Shown here in pieces: positions 1 to 7,707 of a DNA stretch of 11,222 nucleotides. How positions within the stretch are numbered: the stretch's first letter is position 1; every line of letters starts with the position of its first letter. Origin of the DNA: Blastocladiella britannica. Its lineage: Eukaryota; Blastocladiomycota; Blastocladiomycetes; Blastocladiales; Blastocladiaceae. The stretch covers positions 1 through 11,222 of the forward strand of contig MU625129.1 in NCBI GenBank assembly GCA_025349905.2. The letters are read 5' to 3'. Under the pieces are notes generated by a model. It did not search any database. It was not told the DNA's origin and saw only the letters and a program-made list of their open reading frames with translations. Made by a program: the position numbers and the translations under genes.

Positions 1-126
1 CATGGGGCCGGACTCTTCCGAGCGACCAGTTTTTAGTGTGATGTCAGCTCATCCGTTCCTTCTCCTCCACAGATCGCATTTGCGCAAGACCTCTAATAAT
101 TTCTTTCTGTACTCGACAACCTGAAA

Positions 127-1989
127 ATGATAGACCACGTCGTCTACAACATACTAGCTCACCTCGCTGGCACCGCACGCACTCCAGAAGAAGCGCTTGC
201 AGTGCTCGATGTACTCCCAAAGAACCGGGCCCCGTCGGTCCTCGCCGCAGTCCTCTCCCGCGGCTTCCTCGAATACGAACCGGCGCTCGCGATAAAACAC
301 GGCCACGGACTCGCCCTGCTCCCGCACTACCCGTCCTATATTCTTTTTGACACCCTCGAAAAGGCTCTTGGAGCCGCCGGCACTCTTGGCGACCTGCTGA
401 CCATCAAACTGCTGCGGCAACTCGCTGGACCCGAATCACCTGGCCGCCAGACCTGGTATCAAAATCGCCCGAACAGCTTCATCAACCAGGTCATTGGGAA
501 TGGTCACACGTCCGTCTTCGAGTGGACACTGCATGTTTCGCGCGACGAGGGAATCCAGCTCGAGTGGCAACGCGATATCTGGGATATTGCCGCCAAGGCC
601 GGCTACACGGAGATTATCAACTGGGCGATTGCGCACGACCATGTCAAAAACCTCGACTGCGCAGCTGCATTGATTTCAACTCGATTTGGTGACACTTCCG
701 TGAGGGACTGGTGGATCGCGCAGCAGCCCAACCAGGAAGCGGTCATGACGGTTCTGAACTACTCGTACGTCATTGTTGAAGTGACCAGGAATGGAGTAGC
801 TGACGCTTCGGACTGGTGGTGGGCATATACTGGATCCAAGCTGCCTGAACCCACGACTTTTGCATTGGTTGTCAACGCCGCACTCACTGGCCTCTCATTA
901 GCAGTCGTTGAATGCTGGTGGGCGCGTTTCTTGGAGCACCGCACGCCCGAGCATAGATTCGGCGGGCTGTTTGAAGTTGGAGACTTCAAATCGGTTTCTA
1001 TTTTGGACTGGTACTGGCGACTCTATCACGAGAATCCAGATTGTTTTGCACTGAACGACTATCCGCATGGCCTGAGCTTTGTACTCCAATGGGAAACAAC
1101 CTTTCCTGTCTTGCAATGGGCCGTGGCAAAATGCGCTGAACTTGGTGATGGCCAGAAGCTGATGGTGGCAGATGGTGTGATCAACTGGTGCTTCAGCGAC
1201 GGATGCGTGGACTTGTTGGATACCTTTATTCGTTCAAAGGATGCCTTCATAATCGATTGGCCCCAGGACATCTTGTCTAAGGCGATAATGCATGGCCAGC
1301 TTAAAGTACTCGAGTGGTGGGAGCGCAACCAAGGCTCACTGCCGCCACAAGACCTTTATTGTGGTCAGCAACTTTGTGAAGCAGCCAGTCGAGATGCCTC
1401 TAATGTGATTGAGTGGTGGTATGCGCAGTATCCAGTGTCCAAGAGCCGATGGCAGGAAGTTTGCATCGCAGCCATTCGTTCCGATGCCCTGCGAGTCCAA
1501 CTGTGGCTCCTTGACCACCACGACCTGTTTGTTGCCGAATCGGACGAAAATCATCGCGAGTTTGCCGAAGAGTGCATTGAAAGGCTCGACGCGATCACCC
1601 CCTTTACTCTCGAGTTTTACGCCGCCATTGGCCTCGATCTGGACCTGGCCACGGTGTTCCCCATCCCAAGCATGACGATGCTCTTTTGGTACTGCTGCCA
1701 TGCCAACGTCATATTCACGTCCCTTTTGCCCTTGCAGCCAGAAGTTGTGTACGCGCTGCTGAATGCAAGCAGCAAAACTATGTTGGAATGGTGGCTGCAA
1801 GAGCACATTGCGACTGGGCATCGTTTGGTGCTTCCCACCGCTGACGACATGGATGATCTGTGTGACAGTGACGAAGAGTTGTACTGGTGGGTCTGTGATG
1901 TGGTCGTGACACGCAAGCTTCCAGTGTTTGTCGAGTCCGACGACGGGAATGTGCAGTACACGTTGCCGCCACCGCCACCTTCCGAGTAA
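127..1989 (+). CDS. Trp-rich ankyrin-like repeat (solenoid) protein, 620 aa
   Basis: This is a single uninterrupted frame. In-frame stops at 34-36 and 94-96 make the ATG at 127 (context AAAATGA) the first usable start. After an N-terminal helical region (residues 1-100, with a possible F-box-like stretch around 8-32), the protein repeats a unit of the form G-x-x-x-V-h-x-W-W/h-h. Signature Trp or aromatic positions fall near residues 133, 166, 196, 231, 265, 296, 331, 366 (Thr-Phe), 398, 431, 460, 497 (Phe-Tyr), 521, 556 and 588, a mean spacing of about 32.5 residues. That is the ankyrin repeat length, with the usual Leu-Leu of the second helix replaced by Trp-Trp. The tail is acidic and ends in a six-proline run. 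Ankyrin-type solenoids normally bind proteins, so binding or scaffolding is inferred; no catalytic motif is seen. I recall similar WW-repeat proteins as large families in Blastocladiomycota. The reading frame is certain, the function unknown. Confidence 0.85.
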   Translation: MIDHVVYNILAHLAGTARTPEEALAVLDVLPKNRAPSVLAAVLSRGFLEYEPALAIKHGHGLALLPHYPSYILFDTLEKALGAAGTLGDLLTIKLLRQLAGPESPGRQTWYQNRPNSFINQVIGNGHTSVFEWTLHVSRDEGIQLEWQRDIWDIAAKAGYTEIINWAIAHDHVKNLDCAAALISTRFGDTSVRDWWIAQQPNQEAVMTVLNYSYVIVEVTRNGVADASDWWWAYTGSKLPEPTTFALVVNAALTGLSLAVVECWWARFLEHRTPEHRFGGLFEVGDFKSVSILDWYWRLYHENPDCFALNDYPHGLSFVLQWETTFPVLQWAVAKCAELGDGQKLMVADGVINWCFSDGCVDLLDTFIRSKDAFIIDWPQDILSKAIMHGQLKVLEWWERNQGSLPPQDLYCGQQLCEAASRDASNVIEWWYAQYPVSKSRWQEVCIAAIRSDALRVQLWLLDHHDLFVAESDENHREFAEECIERLDAITPFTLEFYAAIGLDLDLATVFPIPSMTMLFWYCCHANVIFTSLLPLQPEVVYALLNASSKTMLEWWLQEHIATGHRLVLPTADDMDDLCDSDEELYWWVCDVVVTRKLPVFVESDDGNVQYTLPPPPPSE

Positions 1990-2171
1990 AGTGATATGAA
2001 ATGCACTTTCTCAATTTTTCCCTCTCGATCTGCATTGTGTCTTGTGTCCGATTCCTGATATGTGAGATCGCAGTGCAGCTTAAAGAGTGCCTTCATAAAA
2101 TTCAATCCGATCTTACTTTTCCACACGTTGTTACGTTAAGCAGTGTATATATATTTGTGCTGGCTCCTTTT
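1990..2171. other. Convergent 3' intergenic region
   Basis: This is 182 bp of AT-richer DNA between the stop codon of the repeat-protein gene and the stop codon of HEL2. It should hold both 3' UTRs. A CATAAA hexamer near 2095 could serve as a weak polyadenylation signal for the plus-strand gene, and an alternating TA run lies near 2145-2154. I see no coding potential or structured RNA. Confidence 0.5.
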
Positions 2172-4975
2172 TTACATGCCAACGCGGAACAAGACCTGGC
2201 CCTTCTTGCCCTTCTTGCCCTTCCCACTGTTCCCACTCGCGTCCGATGAGGACGATGCCGCAGCCCCCGGACCCGTCTCGGCGGCCCACGCAGCGCGCGC
2301 ACTGCGCACCAGCGCGGGACCCGTCGACCCAGCCGGCGCGGCCGGAAGCGACGGGAAATCGCGGTCGTTGGCGGCGCGGCGCGGTGGCGCTGGGGCCGGT
2401 GCGCGGGTCGCGGACATGGTCGCAGCGACAGCGGGTGTCGGACCAGCAGCTGCCCGTGGGGTCGGAGCAGGGGTGGACGTCGAAGCGGCAAGGCGCGCCA
2501 TGGCCGCGGCACCGGCAGCGGCCGAGGCGGGGAGTGTGTGCGGGGTTGAGGTCACGGACCATGCGGTGGAGGTGCCGGCGGTCACGGGCCGGCCTTTACC
2601 CTTGCTTTTACCCTTGGCAGCGGCCGCCGTTGCTGGAGAAGACGATGAAGAGAACGAAGCGCCAGGCACCGTCGGGTCAGACCACACCGACGACGCGGCC
2701 TTCTTGGCAGTGGAAGCCAGCACGCGGCGGTTCGCGGGCAAAAAGTAGCTCCATCCGGGCGCTGCAGCCGCCGCGGCCGCCGACGTCACGGGCTTGCGGT
2801 GGCGCGCGGCTGCAACCACGGCGGCGGTACTGGGCGATGCGGGCCGCAGCACCAGCACGCGCTGCGGGGCACGGGGCGCAACGGTACGCGCGGCCGATGC
2901 CAGCGCGTCGCGCTTTCCAGGGACCGGGCATGTGTCGATAATCTTGTCGAGGACCGCACGGCGACGCTCGTTCGCAGCCCCTTCATTCTCGTCGCCGTCC
3001 ACCAGCTGCGTGAGCGCGCGCACAAACTCGGGCGCCGTGATCTGGTCCGCCATGTACGCCGCAGACATGGCCTGGAACTCGCGCAGCTTGGGCCGCGACT
3101 GCCCGAGCGCCGCGTACAGGACTGTCAGCAGCGGCGACGCCGCAATCGCCTTGTCCTCGGCCTCCTCGCGCGTCAGCTGCGACGAGCCCGGGCGAGAGGC
3201 ACCGGGCGACGGGGCGGCCGACGCCGACGCAGTGACGGCACGGCGCGGGGCCGACAACTCGCCAAAGCCCGGTGGGGGGCGCATGCTCCGGCCACTGGTT
3301 GCTGCGTCCGGTTCCGTGTAAGTGGCGCCAACAGTGGTGCCCGGGGGTAACGGCGATGGTCCCGATTCTGGTGCTGAAGTGTCTCGCTTCTTTTTGCCGC
3401 GTCGGTTGGATGCATTCGATGACGATCCTGCGGCAGAAGATCCTCCTGGACCTGTGGGCAAGTTACCGCCGCCACCATACGAAGACGAAGACGAAGGGCC
3501 CATCTGAATGTCGATCTCGATCCGGCGGGCCTTTTGGGCGACCGACCGTTGCACGCCGCGGTACAGTTCCGGGTGCCGCTCCGAAATGTGGGCCTTGAGA
3601 TCGATATCGGACGCAAAGACCACAAACTTGTCGGCAAGACACTCAGGCTGGTCGCAGGGAAAGTGCTCGTCCTGGAAATGGTCCTCGAGTCCCTGGTAGT
3701 CGCGGTAGTACGCGTTACGGACCCCAGCGCGCTGGCACAAGAAGCACTCCTCGTGGCGCTCGCGGCAGTGCGTGTACAGCTCGTCGCTGCCAAAGAACCG
3801 CTGGTGGCAGAACCCGCAGTCCGGGTGGCCACGGACCACTGACTCGTCCGGGTTGGTGAGCCGGTCGAGGATGCGCAGGTCGCCCTTGTCGCGGTGCTCG
3901 CGCAGCAGGTCGGGCGGGTACAGCGAGTGCTCGTGGGTGAAGATGTGCTTGTGGACGGTGCAAATGTCGCACAACAGCCGCCCGTGCGCCTTGTGCACGT
4001 GCGACTTGAGCCCTTGCCACCCACCGGGGCCATCGTGCACGTACGAGCAGGTCGGGTCGGGGCAGTGGAACCGCAGCAGCGACAGCGACGCCGCGTACGC
4101 TTCCTGCGATTCGAACCACAGTTTCAGTACCTCGTCCTTGTACGGTAGCTTGGTCAGCGGCACAAACGTCTCGAACGGCCGCTCGTTGTCGTCGGCGGCG
4201 GTGCTGCGGCCCGTCACCTTGGAGATCACCACATCGTCCATGACCGTCTTGCAGAACGGGCAGGCATTGTCCTTGTACAGGGCGCGCAGGCGGAGCGAGC
4301 AGACGTGGCAGGTGCTGTTTGACATGAGGTTCAGTCAGGGGGTGGGTTGGATCAACAATCAAAAAAGTACCGGTGGTTGCACTCGCCCACGGCAGCAAAC
4401 ACGATCCGTTCGGTGCAGATAAAGCACGCGAGCTCGTCGTCGTCCTCGTCGTCGTTCTCGTGCCCGTACTGGCCGTTGTCGTCGTGGTCGGGATCCGCCA
4501 CCGCGTCGCTCTCGTCACTACTACTCGCATGTGCCTTGGAGGCCGAGGCAGCTCCAGGCTTGGCCACGTTGTCAAACATGGCCGCGTCCGAGACCTGCAC
4601 TTTGCGGCCCAGCAGCGAGTCAAACGACGCGGCCTGGGGTCCACCGTGGGCAGCGGCGCTGAGCGTGGCGGCGTTTGCACCACGGCCACGGCCACCAGCG
4701 CGCTTCTTTTTCTCGCCGCCGCCGTTACCGGTACCGTTTCCGTTGCTGCCGTCGGGGACTCGGCAGTCGCTGGTACTGCTGCCATAGCGAGTGCTGTCGA
4801 TAGCAGGGATCGCGTCGGGGGTCGCTGCGGCCGTGAGTTGGCCTCGAAACCCGCCTCGGCTGGCCAAGCTGCCAGCGGCGGCGCCCCGGCGCGCAGAACG
4901 CGACCGGGAACCACCGCTTCCGCTGCCGCTGCCGCGTGCATTGTTGGTGTTGTTGGTGTTGTTGGCGGCCGTCAT
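2172..4975 (-). CDS. HEL2: Hel2/ZNF598-type RING and C2H2 zinc-finger E3 ubiquitin ligase (two exons, 915 aa)
   Basis: Exons are 4975-4371 and 4314-2172. Removing the 56-bp intron gives 915 residues and rebuilds an intact C3HC4 RING: C184, C187, C199, H201, C204, C207, C220, C223. C2H2-type fingers follow at about residues 286-312, 317-342, 368-389, 392-419 and 422-449, with the family's FVVF-like segment inside the last. Residues 1-180 and 450-880 are mostly low complexity. A PPPGF motif sits at 548-552, a helical block at about 585-678, DFPSLP at about 854-859, and a Lys/Gly tail ends in QVLFRVGM. Yeast Hel2 and human ZNF598 detect collided ribosomes and ubiquitinate small-subunit proteins, starting ribosome-associated quality control in the cytosol. 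The domain order matches and the length is close to ZNF598. The start is supported by frame, though the N-terminal extension is not conserved. Orthology is a confident family call; the activity is inferred. Confidence 0.93.
4315..4370 (-). other. HEL2 intron (56 bp)
   Basis: The donor is GTACTT at 4370 and the acceptor is ACAG ending at 4315. A CTGAC branch-point candidate lies about 23 nt before the acceptor. Phase 2: CG plus C makes Arg202. Splicing joins Cys199-x-His201 to Cys204-x2-Cys207, so RING continuity proves the boundaries. The retained intron has an in-frame TGA, and its 3' end carries an ATG in frame with exon 2. Confidence 0.93.
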
Positions 4976-5187
4976 TATATCTTTTTGCTTTTCAGTGTAT
5001 TATTGGGCTGTGCTGTAGCTGTGCTGTAGCTGTGCTGTGGTTTTGGTTGGTCTAGCTGAAAAATGGGCAGAAAGCGAGGAAACACGCAAGAGAAATACGA
5101 AATACGAAAAAAAAATTGGAGCAAATGATGTGGACCCCGCAGGAGCAGCCGGCGATGACGGGCAACTGACATACAATACATTACTCA
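4976..5187. promoter_or_regulatory. HEL2 upstream region and 3' flank of the coiled-coil gene
   Basis: This is 212 bp between two minus-strand genes. It must contain the 3' UTR of the upstream coiled-coil gene and the HEL2 promoter and 5' UTR. Read on the minus strand, a CCAAT motif (5006-5002) lies about 27 nt from the HEL2 ATG, close enough that it may be in the 5' UTR. A three-copy 11-bp tandem repeat is next to it, and an A/T-homopolymer-rich stretch lies at about 5095-5120. No TATA box is evident. Confidence 0.45.
5008..5040. repeat. 11-bp tandem repeat, three copies
   Basis: The unit ctgtgctgtag occurs at 5008-5018 and 5019-5029, and once more at 5030-5040 with a single change (ctgtgctgtgg). 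It lies 33-65 bp upstream of the HEL2 start codon, so it is in the 5' UTR or core promoter. It may be simple replication slippage or a repeated factor site; the sequence alone does not decide. Confidence 0.85.
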
Positions 5188-6948
5188 TTATTCCAACTGA
5201 GCCAGCCCGACCAGCTCGCCAATCGTGTCCTCGTACACGTCCCGCAGTACCGTCCAGTAACTGAGCTTGAGGCTGAGCTGGGTGACGGTTTCGGCGATGT
5301 CGCGCTGGCCCACGACATGCGTCTGCACAATCTGCTTGAGGTGCGCGACATGCACCTTGTACGCCTCGAGCTCCACCTCGGCTTCCTGGGTGGCGGCCGA
5401 CCCGCGGGCGCGGTAGTCGGACCGGCGGCGCGACGCCTTGGCCGCACGGTCGGCATCCTCGGCCTGCGCGCGCGCGTGCTCCAAGTCGGCCTCGGCCCGG
5501 CGCCGCGCCGACTCGTGGTCGCGCGCCGCCCGTTCGGCTTCCAGGATGCGCATTTGAAGTTGCTCGCGCTCGGCCGCGAGCTGGTCGGCAAACATCTTTT
5601 GCATGGCCAGGATCTGCGACGGCGGCGGTGGAGCCGAAGTGTCGATTCCGCCGTCCGATGACGACGTGCTGTCATTACCGTCGTCGTCGACCTTGGACGC
5701 CAGCGTATCGATTCCGTCCGACTCGCGCGACGCCGCGGCCGCACGCAACGCGCGGTTCTCGGCCACGGCCGTGGCAAGCGCCGCCTTCACTTCCTCGTTC
5801 TCGGCCGCCAAGTCCCCGGCCATCGCGGCGATGCGGCGCGCTTCGTGCTCGACCTCGGCGTAACGGTCCATATCCGCCGCCATCTGTGCCAGTCGGGCAT
5901 CGCGGTCAGCCACCGCCGCGTGTGCCTCAGCGGCAACCGCAGCAATACGAGTACGGTCCGCGTCGCGTGCCCGCACCGCCTCGCGCAACTCGTCCGCCTC
6001 GTCTTCTAAGTCGGCGATGCGCTCGTACTTGGCGGCATTGTCGGCGTGCGCTTGTTCCGACAACAGTTCCAGGTGCTTGAGCCGGTCGTCGGTGGCGGCG
6101 CGGTTGCGCGCGGCCTCGTCGAGCTGCTTGGCTTGGTCCGTGACTTTACGCTTGTACTCGGCCACCGCCGCGCGCTGCGACTGGTTGTCGGCACGCAGCG
6201 CACCGAGCTCGGACTGAAGCTGCTGGAGCTCTTGCTGGAGCGCGTCGTTGGCAGCAGCGGCGGCAGCAGCAATGTGGGCAGCGGTCGGGGGTGGCGGTGA
6301 GACCGGTGCTGCTGCTGCGGGAACTGACCGCGGAGATGAGGCCGACGTTGGAGTGGCGGGCAGCGGCATTGGCGCCTTGGTGGGAGACATGGGCGCGGGT
6401 GGCGGCGGCGGGAGCGGAAGGGCTGGGGCCGAAGTGGGGGCCGTGAACGACAGCTGCGAGAGCGCCGACGCGTCAATGACCACCGACGCAATCTTTTGCT
6501 GGCGGATGCTGTGGTACAGTGCGTCAATGTCTGCATAAATATTTTACAGTTTTAGTTATACGCTGGAAATGAAAGGAAGATAAAAAGTAGAAGTACCGTC
6601 GTCAGCAAGCTGGTGGTCCAGTTCCGGGTGCGCTGGGGCCGTGGGCGGTGGCACCGAGGGGACCCGACCAGGCAGCTGCTGTGGCTGAGAGGGCGGCATG
6701 GCAGTCGGGCGGCCCACCGTGACGGGCGGCGGCTGCGGCGCGTACAAACCGTAGCCCATGGGCGCCACCAGTGCCGGGGAGGGCTGTGCCGAGACCCCCG
6801 CCGACGAGTTGGTAAAGTCAAAGTCGTCCATGTCCAGCTCGTACTGCGAGAGCTGCGACTGCAGGGCCAGCATCTGCGAGTGCAGGTGGTCCACGTCCGA
6901 GGGCGACGGCATAGGAGGGGGCTGCGAGTAGGTGTTGCTGCTGGACAT
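5188..6948 (-). CDS. Proline-rich coiled-coil protein of unknown function (two exons, 564 aa)
   Basis: Exons are 6948-6597 and 6530-5188; the 66-bp intron is phase 1 and the join restores Asp118. Residues 1-117 are Pro/Gln/Ser-rich, with a short helical segment near 20-45. Residues 118-145 form a compact block beginning DIDALYHSIRQQK, and 146-203 are Pro/Ala-rich. A long Ala/Glu/Arg coiled coil spans about 205-387, an acidic Ser/Asp linker about 388-422, and a second coiled coil about 423-485. The C-terminal 65 residues are less biased (including SYWTVLRDVYEDTIGEL) and look like a folded helical end. No enzyme motif, membrane segment or signal peptide is seen. The layout suits a dimeric cytoskeletal, trafficking or scaffold protein, but I do not recognise the family. 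The ATG at 6948 has purine context and lies 99 bp from the end of the next gene. Confidence 0.82.
6531..6596 (-). other. Intron of the coiled-coil protein gene (66 bp)
   Basis: The donor is GTACTT at 6596 and the acceptor ATGCAG ends at 6531. AACTAAA inside the intron is a good branch-point candidate. Removing it keeps the frame open from the 6948 ATG to the 5188 stop (352 + 1343 = 1695 nt). Without splicing, the frame ends inside the intron. Confidence 0.88.
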
Positions 6949-7047
6949 GTTGTCTATGTGGGGATTTCGAAAGAGGAAGCGCGAGGTTGGTTGTAGGGGC
7001 GAAGGGAAAAAATGGAGTGAAGCGCCACTGATTCATTTTGGTGAACA
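6949..7047 (-). promoter_or_regulatory. Short region upstream of the coiled-coil protein gene
   Basis: This is 99 bp between the stop of the 130-aa putative gene and the ATG of the coiled-coil gene, both on the minus strand. Read on that strand it contains a T-rich tract (about 7013-7008) followed by pyrimidine-rich sequence, as is common near fungal transcription starts. The spacing is tight for two separate minus-strand genes, so a joint transcript cannot be excluded. Confidence 0.35.
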
Positions 7048-7440
7048 TTACTGGGAGGACGAGGAAGCTGCCGACGACGACGGCGCAATCGGTGCCGGGA
7101 ACGGGAGCGGTGGTGATGCTTGTGACACTGGTACCGGAGCAGAGGACGCTACTGCTGCCGTACTGGCATTGGTCCCACCATTGACCAGGCGCGGCGGCTC
7201 GAACGCCCGCCACATGGGCAGGCCCACCATTCCACCACTGGCCAGGGCCACGGGCGTCGGCTGGTGCTCGTACTTGCGTGATTGGGGTATACTTGTTGAC
7301 GAAAGGGTGCTTGGTGAAACAGGGCTGCCGGCCCCCGGCGGACGAGGCAGCGCCATCAGAGCCGCCGCAGCCACGCCGGTCTTGGCGGTCGCCGACCCGA
7401 TCGCGGTGCGTGCCGTTACGGTTGATGCATTGTCGGACAT
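7048..7440 (-). CDS. Putative small Ser/Ala/Pro-rich protein, 130 aa
   Basis: This is an intron-less frame starting at the ATG at 7440 in good context (AATAATGTCC) and ending at a TAA at 7048. Residues 1-50 and 95-130 are Ala/Ser/Thr/Pro-rich. The middle, about residues 55-90, differs: it contains SRKYEHQPTPVALASGG followed by MVGLPMWRAFEPPRLVNGG, with aromatic and charged residues spaced as in a conserved short domain. I do not recognise it. No transmembrane segment, signal peptide or catalytic motif is seen. A pyrimidine-rich stretch ending in CCCAG sits just before the stop codon and resembles a 3' splice site, so the last residues or the end of this model could be wrong. It may also be one exon of a longer transcript. 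The divergent P450 gene shares its promoter region. Confidence 0.5.
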   Translation of the reverse strand: MSDNASTVTARTAIGSATAKTGVAAAALMALPRPPGAGSPVSPSTLSSTSIPQSRKYEHQPTPVALASGGMVGLPMWRAFEPPRLVNGGTNASTAAVASSAPVPVSQASPPLPFPAPIAPSSSAASSSSQ

Positions 7441-7707
7441 TATTATGCGCCTTTTCCCAATACTTAATTAATTACGAGTGGGAATCTGTCGGAGGAAATC
7501 AAATCATTTCGCGTTTTCTGTGCTCAACTCCATTTCCCTCCGCCAACAACGACAACGCGATCAACGAAATGAATACGCCCGCCTCGACCATGGCTCGCTT
7601 TTGACCGCGAACAAGAAGTGCGCTGGCAACTCGCGCGCGCCCTTCAAATAGCAGACGGAGGACCCGCGTCTTCATCGCATCCACTCGAGCAGAGTCGAAA
7701 AACCAAA
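7441..7707. promoter_or_regulatory. Divergent promoter between the 130-aa gene and the P450 gene
   Basis: This is 267 bp between two outward-facing start codons. It is AT-rich near the left gene, with a TTAATTAATTA stretch at about 7464-7474 and a CCAAT pentamer at 7457-7461. A weak TATA-like TCAAATAG lies at about 7644-7651, some 60 bp before the P450 ATG. Short open frames here lack any protein-like composition. No RNA gene is seen. Confidence 0.5.

Noticed and set aside
60..72. A pyrimidine-rich CCACAG resembling a 3' splice site upstream of the first gene
   Set aside because: Downstream of it the frame of the 620-aa protein has a TAA at 94-96 before the ATG at 127, so it cannot extend the coding sequence. 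A 5' UTR intron remains possible but is unsupported.
1336..1821. 161-aa minus-strand frame inside the repeat-protein gene
   Set aside because: It lies fully antisense to a 620-aa frame with clear repeat periodicity, and its own composition shows no domain.
2143..2941. Plus-strand open frames of 201 and 231 aa opposite the end of HEL2
   Set aside because: They are Ala/Arg/Gly-rich antisense shadows of the low-complexity HEL2 C-terminal region, with no recognisable domain and poor start context.
3715..4941. 408-aa open frame on the minus strand in another register across HEL2
   Set aside because: It overlaps the spliced HEL2 gene, crosses its intron without regard to it, and has Arg/Ala/Pro-rich composition typical of a shadow frame in GC-rich DNA. 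The HEL2 frame carries all zinc ligands.
7618..7707. A GTG-initiated upstream extension of the P450
   Set aside because: Eukaryotic initiation at GTG is unlikely. The ATG at 7708 is in good context and directly precedes the membrane-anchor sequence.
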